From Ypsolopha sequella (taxonomy: Eukaryota > Arthropoda > Insecta > Lepidoptera > Ypsolophidae), in assembly GCA_934047225.1 (NCBI GenBank), contig OW204001.1, positions 13,810,201 to 13,874,200 on the forward strand: a DNA stretch of 64,000 bases. The letters run 5' to 3'. The notes under the pieces are model-generated. The model saw only the letters and a list, made by a program, of their open reading frames with translations. It had not been told where the DNA came from and ran no database searches. Shown in pieces: positions 1 to 10,794 of this stretch (position 1 is its first letter; each line of letters starts with the position of its first letter). Position numbers and translations under genes: made by a program.

Positions 1-705
1 TTTAGCTAATACTGAAAATTTGTTAGGGAAAAAAATATTGGATTTAGGTAACATCCCTTCATATTTCTATTGCCTATTTTATAAAAAAAAAAACAAGTTG
101 ATCTCTTAACCGCTTCTTTGAAACGAACGTTTGAAAACCAAAAAAAAGAGGGTGTAAAACTTTTTTTTTTTTTGACAAAAGTATAAATCTTAAAACATTT
201 TTTTATAGGTGGAATCCCTAGACAAAATGTATTTTCTTCAATATGAGGAGAGACCTAGTTTCTTCCAATGAACCCTTGAAAACCTGGTGTTGTTGATGTT
301 CTAGCTTCAGGTGTTCCGTTAAAAACAGGTCGTTTAAAAATGGGTGGAGTTTGACCGGACATGACCAGATATGTGTCTTCTTATGGCATAACCGTTACAG
401 TAAGTTGCAATTTCCGGATTTTCAAAATTGACAAATTGCTTTTTTATAATTTAATGAACAATTCAAATTCAAATTTCAAATAGTTTATTTTGCAAAGTAG
501 GTATATATACAATACATTTTTTACAAGTCAAATTTAACCTTATAAAAATATATGTAATTAAATAATAAATGTACATGAACTAAATCAAAGGTTTATTAAA
601 TTTATGTAGCAATATATATACGAATAAAATGATAGGTAAAGTATATATTATACAAAGTGAAATCCAATCAACCGCCCGAACCATAGATTATCTATGACCC
701 GAACC
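1..705. other. AT-rich intergenic DNA
   Basis: No gene is visible. About 659-685 resembles the end of the fold-back element found at 54961-55513 (shared AATCAACCGCCCGAA), so a broken copy of that family probably borders the BEL insertion. Confidence 0.5.
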
Positions 706-710
706 CATAC
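706..710. repeat. Target-site duplication of BEL element (CATAC)
   Basis: CATAC lies directly before the LTR at 711, and the same five bases follow the other LTR at 3760-3764. Five-base duplications are normal for BEL/Pao integrases. Confidence 0.9.
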
Positions 711-863
711 TGTTCTGAAGCCACATTTATCTTGTAACTATGCTTAAATGTGGTGAATTTGCAGGTTTTTATAATTATACGCAGTTTGTTCTTTACAAAT
801 TTTATTAGATCTGTCTAGTGACGTAAATGTCAAAAATAGTGTCTATGATATATATTCACGACA
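711..863 (-). repeat. 3' LTR of BEL element
   Basis: This 153-bp LTR appears identical base for base to 3607-3759. Just inside it (864 onward, read on minus) is a short purine-rich run GGGAGTGA directly before TGTCGTGAA, fitting a polypurine tract. Confidence 0.92.
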
Positions 864-919
864 TCACTCCCGAGGGCAGAACAAGTTAAGTAATTGGTAA
901 CAATAAGGTAACAATATTA

Positions 920-1498
920 TCAATCCAGAACCTTTACACCTGAAGCCGTCTGCACTCTAGCAACACGTGCAAAACCGTCCTTGCCTGTGTAGACATTTGT
1001 AATGATACCTACAGGCCAGTGTAATCTACTTTTGTCCGTCTCTATAAGTACTAACTCTCCTATTTTGGGTTCGTTTCTGTCGCTTTTGCCTTTGCTAATG
1101 AGTAGAGACAAATATTCATTTTTGAATCTTTTTCTAAAGTCTTCTCTCAGTTGCTGTAAGTACTTATAGCGAACTTGTAAGTTTTGTTGGTCAATTTTGT
1201 CTATGTCTGGTGTATCACCTGTTGGCAAACTCTGTAGAAAGATCATAGGTGTAAGCGGTTTAACGTCTCCCATCTCTACATACTCGTATGTCAGAGGTCT
1301 GCTGTTGATAACACTTTCGCAGTCACATAGGATAGTTGAAAGTTCTATCCAGTCAAGCGACGCTTTGCCGAGAATTCGACGTAACATGTCTTTAACTATT
1401 CTGATGAGACGCTCCCACCATCCTCCCCACCACGGAGCTGATGGTACGGAAAACTTCCACTGTATCCTGTAGCAGGTGGTTTCTTCTTCAATTTCTTT
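920..1498 (-). pseudogene. BEL integrase C-terminal fragment
   Basis: The minus-strand open frame starts near the deletion junction (about 1498) and ends at a stop at 920. It carries a WKF...PSAPWWGGWWERL segment, then SRPLTY and a C-terminal stretch with LVLIE...HWPVGII. These are hallmarks of the region behind the integrase core in BEL/Pao Pol (the DUF5641-type tail). The DDE core is absent. The first ATG in frame is at 1387, but in an intact element this would be the end of a long Pol. Here it overlaps the end of the gag-protease frame in a different frame. It is non-functional as an integrase. Confidence 0.85.
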
Positions 1499-3567
1499 AT
1501 ATTTTCCAACTTCTTAGTAGTGGACCTTAGTCTTTTCTCTGCTTGGTCATAGTTCGTTTCTAGCTGCGGACCATCGAGCTTCCATATCAAGCCAACTTCA
1601 TATTGTTTATCTTCATTAACTGTAATGTCAAGGTAATTGGTATCATTACGTTCTTTATGATATGGCTCTTTAATACCTAGAGTTTCCATATTCCATAAGA
1701 ATTCTAATGACTCCTCATCTGATACTGTTGTCGCTGTCACAAAGTTTGTTATGCTCATGTTACTGTATACTGCATTTGAAATTTCAATAGGCCCTTGTAG
1801 AGTCCAGCCCAGCTTTGTACTGACAGCTACCAGTTTGTCAGTTAAATGTATGAGGTTTCCATTCAAAATGCAGCCCAGATAATCTGAACCGATAAGCAAA
1901 TCTATCTCGTTGATAGTCTTCAAATTGTTATCAGCATCAGTAAGATGAATCTGATGATTTTTAAGTTTTGTTAAGATATCTGCATCTTGTACCCTAGGTA
2001 AATTGCCACAAAGTCTTTCTTGTTCCAAACCTGTCATTGTGGTTGTGTAACTATTGTTTAAATCACTTACTTGAAACTTGTATACTTTATGTGTTTGTGT
2101 AGCCTTTTTGACATCACCAAATAGTGAGTGACTTATATTCTCACTTCCCGTTTCCTGTAGTCCAAGTTCTTGCGCTAGACTAGTCCTCACATAGGTACGC
2201 TGTGAGCCAGAGTCCAGAAGAGTTCTTACTTTTTTGTCCCCCTTGGTTCCCGAAATTTTCAAAACTAATGTTTGTAACACCGTTGTGTTATTGTTGCTTG
2301 AAAAGTTATTCTGTACTTCTGAGTTCTCTGGTTTCTCTGCTGTCTTTGTTTCACTGTTCTTGGACATGTCATGTATCATGGGACATAGGATAATTAGGTG
2401 ACGTTTGTTACAACACATGCACTTTATAAAAGCTTTGCAATTCTTGGCTAGATGTCCTTTCTTCAAACAAATATAACACCCACCTTTGTTTTTAACTGCA
2501 TCTTTCTTTTGTTCTAAAGTCAAAGTATTGGCTTTTCTACATTCAAAAGTATTGTGATCTTTGTCACAAAAATAACAAAGTATACGTACTTTACCTTCTT
2601 TTTCAGGTTGACCTCTTGATGACATCTGTTTTACCTGACTTGACTCGTTCACCAAGCACGCTGCGGTAGGAACCACTTCCGTTGAAGAGCTGTCTACAAA
2701 ATAGGATTTGGCTAGTTGCACCCTCCTTTCAGCCTCAACATCGGTCTGCAAAAACTTTAACAAGTTATCGAGTTTTGATTCCCCCCCTTTACATTGAACT
2801 TTACTCCAACATAGCAAAGTGCTCTCTGGTAGTGCTGATTCTATCATAGGTAATAAAATACATTCATATTTGTCTCTTATGATACCTAATGACTCTAGAA
2901 TCTGTAAATTTGCAACAATCCTATCATAAAGTAAGTCTAGTGTCACGCTATTTTTGCAGCTTACTAACTTTAACAGTTCACGAACATATATTTCAATCAG
3001 GGTTTCATCTTTGGCAAACCTGTCTTTCAGAGTTTGAATAACCTTGGGGTAATTTTCTTCGGTAGGCGGGTAGCTTTCCACGAGGTTTCTTGCTTTACTC
3101 TCTGAGGTCATCGCTTGGCTTAAATACTGAAATTTGGTTTCAGCATCCATGGACTTATCTTCATGAATTTTCTTGTATTGGCCCCAAAACGCCAGCCATG
3201 ATTTGGGGTTATCGTCAAACTTACGAATTTCAATTCGTGGAAGATTGAGGTTATGAGCTTTCTTCGTATTCTCTTCTTGTTTATAAGGCTCATCTTCTTT
3301 TGGCTTTGGTTTTTCTTGTAATTTGTATTTTAAAACCAACCACTTTTTCTTATACAAGTCGCATAAGTCATACTCTTCTTCGAAGCTTACTTCGTCGAAA
3401 TCTTTTGACGTTAACATTTCTTGGTGGATTTCTTGGTCCAGTACCTTAAGTCTGTCCATCTTTTCTGCGAGAAAGTCTAAATCCACTTGCGAAGACGCGG
3501 TCTGTTCGTGGCGTGAAAACGCCCGTCGTATCTGATCACGTTCGCGTATTTTCTTGGTGAGATCCAT
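1396..3567 (-). CDS. BEL/Pao Gag-protease polyprotein (723 aa)
   Basis: The reading frame opens with ATG at 3567, about 40 bases inside the 5' LTR. It has a charged N-terminal part and a DUF1759-like Gag core at about residues 105-255 (LPRIEIRKF, then SWLAFW). Next come three zinc-knuckle-like clusters: C331/C334/H338/C343, a canonical CX2CX4HX4C at C364/C367/H372/C377, and a CC...H...C set near 383-395. An aspartic protease follows with the catalytic triad D452-S-G (DSGS). The frame stays open for 723 codons without disruption. It runs past protease toward the missing reverse transcriptase and ends in about 30 out-of-frame residues after the deletion junction near 1480-1500. The product would package RNA and form particles; protease could mature it. 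Family assignment is firm; activity is inference. Confidence 0.9.
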   Translation of the reverse strand: MDLTKKIRERDQIRRAFSRHEQTASSQVDLDFLAEKMDRLKVLDQEIHQEMLTSKDFDEVSFEEEYDLCDLYKKKWLVLKYKLQEKPKPKEDEPYKQEENTKKAHNLNLPRIEIRKFDDNPKSWLAFWGQYKKIHEDKSMDAETKFQYLSQAMTSESKARNLVESYPPTEENYPKVIQTLKDRFAKDETLIEIYVRELLKLVSCKNSVTLDLLYDRIVANLQILESLGIIRDKYECILLPMIESALPESTLLCWSKVQCKGGESKLDNLLKFLQTDVEAERRVQLAKSYFVDSSSTEVVPTAACLVNESSQVKQMSSRGQPEKEGKVRILCYFCDKDHNTFECRKANTLTLEQKKDAVKNKGGCYICLKKGHLAKNCKAFIKCMCCNKRHLIILCPMIHDMSKNSETKTAEKPENSEVQNNFSSNNNTTVLQTLVLKISGTKGDKKVRTLLDSGSQRTYVRTSLAQELGLQETGSENISHSLFGDVKKATQTHKVYKFQVSDLNNSYTTTMTGLEQERLCGNLPRVQDADILTKLKNHQIHLTDADNNLKTINEIDLLIGSDYLGCILNGNLIHLTDKLVAVSTKLGWTLQGPIEISNAVYSNMSITNFVTATTVSDEESLEFLWNMETLGIKEPYHKERNDTNYLDITVNEDKQYEVGLIWKLDGPQLETNYDQAEKRLRSTTKKLENIKKLKKKPPATGYSGSFPYHQLRGGEDGGSVSSE

Positions 3568-3589
3568 CTCAAACTTGCGTTCTTTTAAA

Positions 3590-3603
3590 TCCCACGGTCG
3601 CCA
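3590..3603 (-). other. BEL primer-binding site
   Basis: Three bases inside the 5' LTR, the minus strand reads TGGCGACCGTGGGA. The first 11 bases fit the 3' end (plus CCA) of insect tRNA-Arg as I recall it, the usual primer class for several BEL families. Confidence 0.7.
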
Positions 3604-3606
3604 ATA

Positions 3607-3759
3607 TGTTCTGAAGCCACATTTATCTTGTAACTATGCTTAAATGTGGTGAATTTGCAGGTTTTTATAATTATACGCAGTTTGTTCTTTACAAATTTTA
3701 TTAGATCTGTCTAGTGACGTAAATGTCAAAAATAGTGTCTATGATATATATTCACGACA
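3607..3759 (-). repeat. 5' LTR of BEL element
   Basis: This copy appears identical to 711-863. In the element's orientation it is the promoter-bearing LTR. Minus-strand AATAAAATTT inside it could serve as a polyadenylation signal. Confidence 0.92.
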
Positions 3760-5361
3760 CATACCGTAGACCCGGCCAGGGACCAAGAACTAGGTTCAAT
3801 GATCATCAACCGAGCCCGCAGCACGAATTCAGGCGGCCGACCAAATCCCATCCTATATACTACATACTAATAGGTTACATATATATATAAATCATGCCTA
3901 CCTCCGCCCATTCGATTAGTCTTGCTAAGAAGAAGGGCAAGAAACTTAGCAAGATAAGTTTTTTTTTGTTTTAACATAAAACTTATACTATAAAAATGAC
4001 TTATATCTACTTTAACTAAGGGATAAGAAAATACATGACAGCAGGAATAAGGGTTAATGAAAAAAAAAAAAATTTTTTTTGTCTACCTGTCTCATATAGT
4101 CTATTTCCTTTTACAGACTGTAATTAATTAATGTTTACTCCTTAGAGGAATCATAAGTTAGGAAATTATACTACTTAAATAAATTATGACCTACTATCAT
4201 GACATTAAATATCATTAGAAATAAAACAATTAGAAATAAAACATCGGATTGAAAACTGCTTCATATAAATTAGGTCAATGACGTTTTATGTAGAAAAGGA
4301 TGAGGGTAACTTGAAACATATTTCTAGCTTTTGACCTTTACCTAAATAATTATTAAACGAACAAAAAGCAGCCCAAAGTATATAATTTTCGTGACGCAAC
4401 TTTTTGGTAAAATACCCAGCCCCATCTCAGCCCAAAGACGCTTCATCAAATTCATCAAATGAAAAGATTCCTCGTACGCGATAATCAAAGCCACATTAAG
4501 CCGACTTACATCAACTGACTAACCAATAACAATAATTTTATCGGAACACTAAGCTAATTCAAAGTTCAAGCCTGCCTCACTGTGTATTCTACGTCAAAAT
4601 TTAGTTCTCCATAATTAGGCACACGACAGAAATTTCACCGTCAATCACAATGGAACAAACGAAGCATAGAATCCTGATTATTTCTGATATGACGGTGTGA
4701 CAGTACCGTGGCGAGAACTCTATGAGAGATGTGACCGCTCTATCGTCCCGCCACTAAATACCTGAGTCTAATCAGCATTTCTACACTCATTTTTAACACA
4801 CAATTTTACACGTATCTTGGCTTTACATTCGATTTTACGCGAACCTGTATGAAGAACTCTCTTTTAGCGTGACCGAATGGTTTTGAACGCTAGGGTGTTA
4901 TGAATCAACTGTTTTTTTTTATGTAACGTACACATTTTATTTTTATTATTTTATTTATTTATTTAAAGATTTACATGTTTGCAATTCTTATTACATAATA
5001 CGTGATAATACCTTATTGCTAGAACAAATTATGAATGTTTGTATCATAACATAAGATTTATTAGTGTAGCAAGAACGCAATTTCAATTTGTGAGCTTCAG
5101 ATTTAAAGAGGCCTATGGCCCATATAGTATGGCCACACGATGTTTGTTTTATTACTTTTGACGTATAAGGGGTATAAAGACTTAGCCGTATAGAACTAGA
5201 CTAGATCTAGTCGCAAAGGATAGGTTAGATTAGTTCGAGCGTAGCTGTAACTGGCTAGTTGAAGCTGCAGGCGCACCACTGCTTTCAACCGATATACTTA
5301 TCTTTAATTACTTTATTAGATAAATACATTATAATAATATCTCTGTACGATACTGTAATAT
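3760..5361. other. Intergenic DNA with a short dispersed repeat
   Basis: Apart from 3894-3956, which recurs at 32711-32772, I see no gene or recognisable element. Long A and T runs are common. Confidence 0.5.
3894..3956 (+). repeat. 63-bp dispersed repeat, copy 1
   Basis: The segment from ATGCCTA to AAGAT is nearly identical to 32711-32772. It contains a small inverted repeat (CTTGCTAAG and CTTAGCAAG) around AAGAAGGGCAAGA. Both copies follow an AT-rich stretch, suggesting the end of a retroelement. Confidence 0.7.
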
Positions 5362-5608
5362 ACTGGCCGCTCACCCAAGCTGTCACGCGGACGCGAGATG
5401 TATGTGTCATTAGATTTGCTTCATCCATTAAATAATTAAATACCAACTTATGTTTTAAATGTATACATAGTAAATTGGCGATGATGATGGGATTAATTTA
5501 TTATGTAAAATTTTAAAACATAAGTTGGTATTTTATTCTTTAATGGGTGAACAAATCTAATGAAACATACATGTCGCGTCCGCGTGACAGCTTAGGTGAG
5601 CGGCCAGT
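5362..5608. mobile_element. Fold-back MITE-like element
   Basis: Terminal inverted repeats start ACTGGCCGCTCACC and extend about 45 bp with few mismatches (GCTGTCACGCGGACGCGA and its complement). Weaker pairing continues inward. Total 247 bp, no coding capacity. No clear target duplication. Confidence 0.85.
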
Positions 5609-6242
5609 GTACAATAGTTACCATTTCATTTGTGTAAAGAATATGGAATCACGAATATTTGAAAAGGCTCAAATAGGATCACAAAGTTTAAATGTTCTTT
5701 AATACTCTTCCTTATTGCACGTAACCGTATTAGTAAGGGTGCGTTCAGAAAGTTTGTCCCGCTTTGTTACTATTTAGTAACAGTAACGCGGACCCACAAT
5801 GAAAAAACACATTTATCATCATGTTTTAAGGTTTGAATTGGAGAAGCAAAGTTAGGTTCCGTATATTGGACACACACTGTCAAGGTGCCATCGAATGTTT
5901 TAATTCGTAAGTCACACTCAAGTACTACTCATTGTGGCACGCTTAATTTGTGTGGAAATTCGCCTTGAAAATGCTGATTTCACAGAATTATCCCTTTTGA
6001 CACCCGATTGAAACATTTACTTAGCATTTGTCAAAGTATTTTCGTGTAATTTGAAGAGCAAATAGTGTTGTTACATGAGAAATCATGTTAAAAAAATAAA
6101 CGTGTAATTATTTTAGTGTATTAAATAGTTTTATTTTATTATTTTTTTGTAAAACCGTATGCTAGCAAATATTTTACTTTTCGTTATAAGTACATTTCGA
6201 ACCACTAGGGGTCACCGTTAGTCGAATCCGTATCGTAACCCT
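5609..6242. other. Intergenic DNA
   Basis: No gene seen. The stretch near 5735-5790 (GTTCAGAAAGTTTGTCCCGC) looks like the edge of an old transposon but has no partner I can find. Confidence 0.4.
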
Positions 6243-6421
6243 ATTATAAATGCGAAAGTGTGTTTTTTGGTTTATCTTTCTTTCACGCAGCAACAGAGCA
6301 ACCGATCGACGTGATTTTTTGCATAGTGATAGTTTATGGGCCGGAGAATGACATAGGCTACTTTTTATCACGGGAAAATGCAAAGGAAATAAGCGCGGGT
6401 GAAGCCGCGGGCAAAAGCTAG
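6243..6421 (+). mobile_element. Lepidopteran Helitron/Lep1-like non-autonomous element
   Basis: It starts at ATTATAAATGCGAAAGTGTG, passes through GGCTACTTTTTATC, and ends GAAGCCGCGGGCAAAAGCTAG followed by T. This matches a very common lepidopteran repeat. The CTAG end before T, with a GC-rich pairing segment just inside, fits a Helitron 3' end. The reading frame on the opposite strand across it is fortuitous. Confidence 0.7.
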
Positions 6422-9168
6422 TATTGAATAAAATTGACAAATAAAATAGAATAGACATTGTACTTTATGGATTGCTTTAAGCTTTAGCTTATTTTCTTTA
6501 AAACAAAGATCAATCTTTTAACTTACTTTTAGTCCATTTCACTTATTTAAAAATGAAATCTTAATGGAATTCCGGCAAAAAAAAAAGTTTCTCTCTTTCC
6601 CCCAGTGACGTATCGTTTTGCCCCGTGATGTTCCATTTGTTAACTTCCCTGACATAAAAGCCTACAAATACAAACGGTTAAATTGGCTCCCCTCGTCAAC
6701 GAGGCATAACTGAACCGCGACACCATTACAAAACCCTAACAAAATAAATTTAGAACTTTGTAAAGTTTTGTGTTCCCGAATGGTAGTGGGTTCCGCCGAT
6801 ATTTAAAATATTTAATTGTAGAAATACATTGAAAACAGTAAAAAGTTTTAGTATATATGTTCCGTCATTTTAGTGTTCACTTCTCCAACACTAGAAGCTT
6901 TTGAATTTGACAACTTAACAAGTAAAGTTTGGGAGTCTTTCGGTACATGTTTTGTTGTAAATAAAATATTTTTGTGAGTATGCGTCGTTTAGGGTTCCGT
7001 CAAAAAACGAAAACCCTTACAGCGAAGCTTTGGTGTCAGTCTGTACGTCTGTAAGTTCGGCATAACTAAAAACGGAGCTGACATTCGGCGTGGGAGTGTA
7101 GAAGTAATTAGGAAAGAAGAAAATTAGGATTTAGGAATTAAGAAAATACGCAAAATTTTCGATGACGTCACATTTTTTAATTTACTTTGGTAATTCGTAT
7201 CTAATGAAACGTATTCCCAAAAAGGTGATTGAAGATTGAAGAAGAAAGTTGACGGAACCTGTAAAATGCGTGCCATACTCTAAGGTCTGATGAGACGAAA
7301 AGAGAGAAATAGATGACAGAGATAGATGAGTCAGAGAGAACAGACACAAATACGAACTTCAGAGCCGTGATAAAAATTTGGTGCCGTTCATACATTGTAT
7401 GCGAAGTACACTTTACTTGGTCATCTAAGCGGTGTTATAATAAATTGGGCTAATCACAGCGCAGAATAGCGGTGTTATAATGTAATATTATAACATCGGA
7501 CAAATAATGTAGGTACTTATAAAACAGCTTTTGATGTTGTATTTATTTACTTTGTTGTAGTATGGGAGTAGATAAAATTATATTACGTATTTTATGAATG
7601 AAACTCAAATTTTATTAACAGTATGAAATAATACAAAATATCTCCCACATCATGCCACAGAAGAGGGTTACGCACTAATGGGCACTATGCTTCGAGTCTC
7701 CATCACAACAGAACCCTAAAAACCTTAACTACATAAATTCAAAACACAGTCCCCTCCGTATACATATAAATCGTGAAAAGTAAATAAAAGTCGGCCATTA
7801 CAGTTCTGATTATTTGTTCGCCCCTTATTTACCCCTGACAGCGCCATTTTGGCTTACTATTTTTTTTAATATATGACCCGGTTATTTTGTTTTGTGGGAG
7901 CAAAAATAGAGAAAGTTTCGGCCCTTGCGATGGAACAAAATGGGGCTAAGAGATCGATAGCATTATTTTATTTAATAGCAAATACTCAAATGGACGATTA
8001 CATTAGTAAAAGTAAAACTTTTAGGAATGTTATTTTTAACGTCCTGCCTCCCTTTAATTCCTTTTGAAATTAAACGCAACATTTTCAAGTACTTTTATAT
8101 TAGGTCTCTATTTATGAAATTGCCGTTTTCTATAGAGAATTTGAAGGAAACTCAATTTTTAGTACTAACATTTTTGCATTTTTTTTAGGAATGACGGTTC
8201 CTATTTATGTAATTTCTTATATGTATGAATGAGACAACATTAAGCTAACAGCGACATTATTTAAATTTTTGAAAAGTGTCAGTTGTAAGAAAATATTATG
8301 AATCTTATCATGGAAATGGATGGCATTTAGGACGAACTGTTTTTGAAGATTTAACTTTTATAATCAAACTGAAAATAAAAACAAAATTTAATACGTAGAT
8401 GTAAAACCTTGAAATCCACTTTCAAACAAAAAACAAATAGCTATTTAATTACAGTTTTCAAATAGTTTATTCAAATAAATAATACAGTATAAACTTAATC
8501 ACTATACCGCCAAACTGCAAGGCAGTTTATTGGCAGCAGGAATTATGAACTCATGAATCTGTACGAAAATTTCGGTAATGTCATAGGTAAATAAAGACAA
8601 GTATATTAATAAAAAGCGTGTCATACATACCGAGAAAAAAATCGGTGCGCAACGCAGACCTTTGATTAGTCTAGACAGAAATATTGATATATTGAAATAT
8701 TTTGTTCGCATAATACAAGGATTGAGGTGCATTCACCTTTATTTTTATTCTAAGCAAATCATCGATAGTCTAACGTTGTTGATGTTTAAGACTCAGTTCC
8801 AGCTTTAAATTATTATTTCTATCTAAGTATTTATAAATTAAGAGCTACGCTCTTGTCATTGTCAGTGGCGTAACCGCCGTTCTTCTGTTTTCTCTGCTAT
8901 GATTTTACCTCTTGATATGACATAACACTAACTTTTTCCTTCACTTGAGTAAAGTAAATAAGTCTAGGTGTTTAATTATTATAACTTATAATTATATTAG
9001 TATAAATATACTGAAAATGGTGTTGGGAATTTTTCGTTTTTTTTTGTATTATGGCGACTGCTGCTATTTTAAGCGCCACTTTTTCCCAATGTCAAGTTAG
9101 ATTCTGACATGGCTAATTATTCAGACTTTCAGACGCCGTTGGTTCAACACGCACGGTACAATTAAAAA
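6422..9168. other. Intergenic DNA with repeat scraps
   Basis: There are no host exons that I can support. Positions 6989-7060 are a fragment of the repeat whose full copy is at 9169-9520 (TTAGGGTTCCGTC, then CAGTCTGTACGTCTGTAAG). The rest is AT-rich with only short chance frames. Confidence 0.5.
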
Positions 9169-9520
9169 ACCAGCCAAGTACGAGTCGGACTCACGCACGA
9201 AGGGTTCCATACCATTATCTATATAACACCGGCCAAGTGCGAGTCGGACTCTTGCACGAAGGGTTCCGTACCATTATCTATAAAATCGGCAAAAAAAAAC
9301 TTGTCTGTTGTATGGGAGCCCCCTTAAATATTTATTTATTCTGTTTTTTAGTATTTTTTGTTATAGCAGCAATAGAAATACATCATCTGTGAAAATTTCA
9401 ACTGTCTAACTATCACAGTTCATTAGATACAGCCTGGTGACAGACGGACAGACAGACGGACAGCGAAGTCTTAGTAATAGGGTCCCGTTGGCTACCCTTT
9501 GGGTACGGAACCCTAAAAAA
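9169..9520 (+). mobile_element. Lepidopteran dispersed element (GGCCAAGTGCGAGTCGG family), copy A
   Basis: The head reads ACC(A/G)GCCAAGT(A/G)CGAGTCGGACTC and occurs twice in tandem (9169 and 9228, 59-bp period). The tail contains repeated CAGACGGA units and ends GGGTACGGAACCCTAAAAAA. The head's AGGGTTCCGTACC is the inverse of the tail's GGTACGGAACCCT, so the copy has subterminal inverted repeats. It is very common in moth and butterfly DNA. No coding capacity. Confidence 0.85.
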
Positions 9521-10640
9521 GGTTAAAAAAAACATAGTTATAATTTTAATGGATAAATGGATAGGATAAATTTTGCAAGGATACAGATAATTATTTTAGT
9601 AGGATTATATATTTTTCCTATTTAACTTATTTACATTTTGTTTCCTAGAAAAAAAAAAGCATTCAGATTTTTGCAATTTTGTACAACTGACGATCGACAA
9701 CTTCCAATTCGATTATATTATAACTTATGAATAATAATTATTGTCGTATATTATTGCGGTCTATATCAAGGCATGATTTATCAGTTATCATGTTACGGTG
9801 TGATAATAGATAATATGATACACACGGAAACTAAAAAGTGACTATAACCTTAAAAACACCTCTTCCCAGCGTCATCCGAAAATTACTCTATTGGTAAAGT
9901 TATTTATCTTAAGGCGATATACGAAAAAAATACGGGTGTTTCTTTTCTATGTATTTCATAAAATACACGGAAAATTATAATTAGTTTCTGCCACATGCAT
10001 TTTGACTATATAATCTAGGGTTCTGAAATTGGAAAACATGTTTGAATAAATTTTCCTCAATAGAAATAATTGTTGAAATGAGGTCTTCAAGCACACTTTT
10101 TCTCCTCGTTTGACGAATAGGAACCATATGCAGAATTCAAACATATTTTATTAGGTTCGTTTTAACAATATGTAGAGATTCAATATTTGAAATTTTGCTA
10201 GGTATTTTAGTTTTTTTAATAAAAATATAAAACCAACTTTTTTCCCTTTTGCCCTGAATCCGCCCCTCTCACACTGCGCGATTTTTCACTTGGAGTGACA
10301 GTGACAAAGATAAAAATCGCATAACCTCTAAATGGTATGTTTAAAAATTATAAAAAATATATATATTGTTAGTTAAACTATAAAAACAACCTCATTTAAG
10401 GAAATTACTCCGCATATAAGAAACAGCATGAAAATATTGTTCAAAGTCAAGCTGTTTTTAGACTAAAATTAAGTAAAATTAGTTATTTCTTTGAAACCAC
10501 AATTGCTTTTTTACAAGAAAAATATTGCTTAGAAAAATCATTTGTGGAATTTTTTACCCCACATCGCGCCCTTGTGAAACAGTATTATTTTCCCCATATT
10601 TTGCGCAATCCGGAGACCCAACGACGTCGTTATGCAGTAC
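9521..10640. other. Intergenic DNA
   Basis: AT-rich, no gene or structured element recognised. Confidence 0.45.
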
Positions 10641-10794
10641 GCGTTGATATGAATGTTATTTCAATATAGTTTCTGCCGATATTTGTACCGACACAGGTCG
10701 ACTCAAGGCGATTAGTGTCACCAAATAAGCAGCTTGATGTTTGTCGGTACGAAAATCGACGGAAACATAATTGAAATATCGTTCATATCAGCGC
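10641..10794. repeat. Fold-back element fragment
   Basis: The arms GCGTTGATATGAATGTTATTTC and its imperfect complement near 10772-10794 enclose a second pairing (CCGATATTTGTACCGACA and TGTCGGTACGAAAATCG). A related half-element occurs near 36330-36400, so it is a dispersed family. Confidence 0.7.

Larger units (their letters stand above)
711..3759 (-). mobile_element. BEL/Pao LTR retrotransposon, internally deleted
   Basis: The 3049-bp element has two 153-bp LTRs that I read as identical. They begin TGT and end ACA and are flanked by the 5-bp duplication CATAC (706-710 and 3760-3764). On the minus strand the order is 5' LTR, tRNA primer site, a gag-protease reading frame, then only the C-terminal part of integrase and the 3' LTR. 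Reverse transcriptase, RNase H and the catalytic integrase core are missing, joined across by a deletion near 1480-1500. Family members are usually well over twice as long inside. Identical LTRs imply a recent insertion. The element cannot copy itself but keeps LTRs, primer site and an open gag, so it could be mobilised in trans (inference). Confidence 0.93.
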
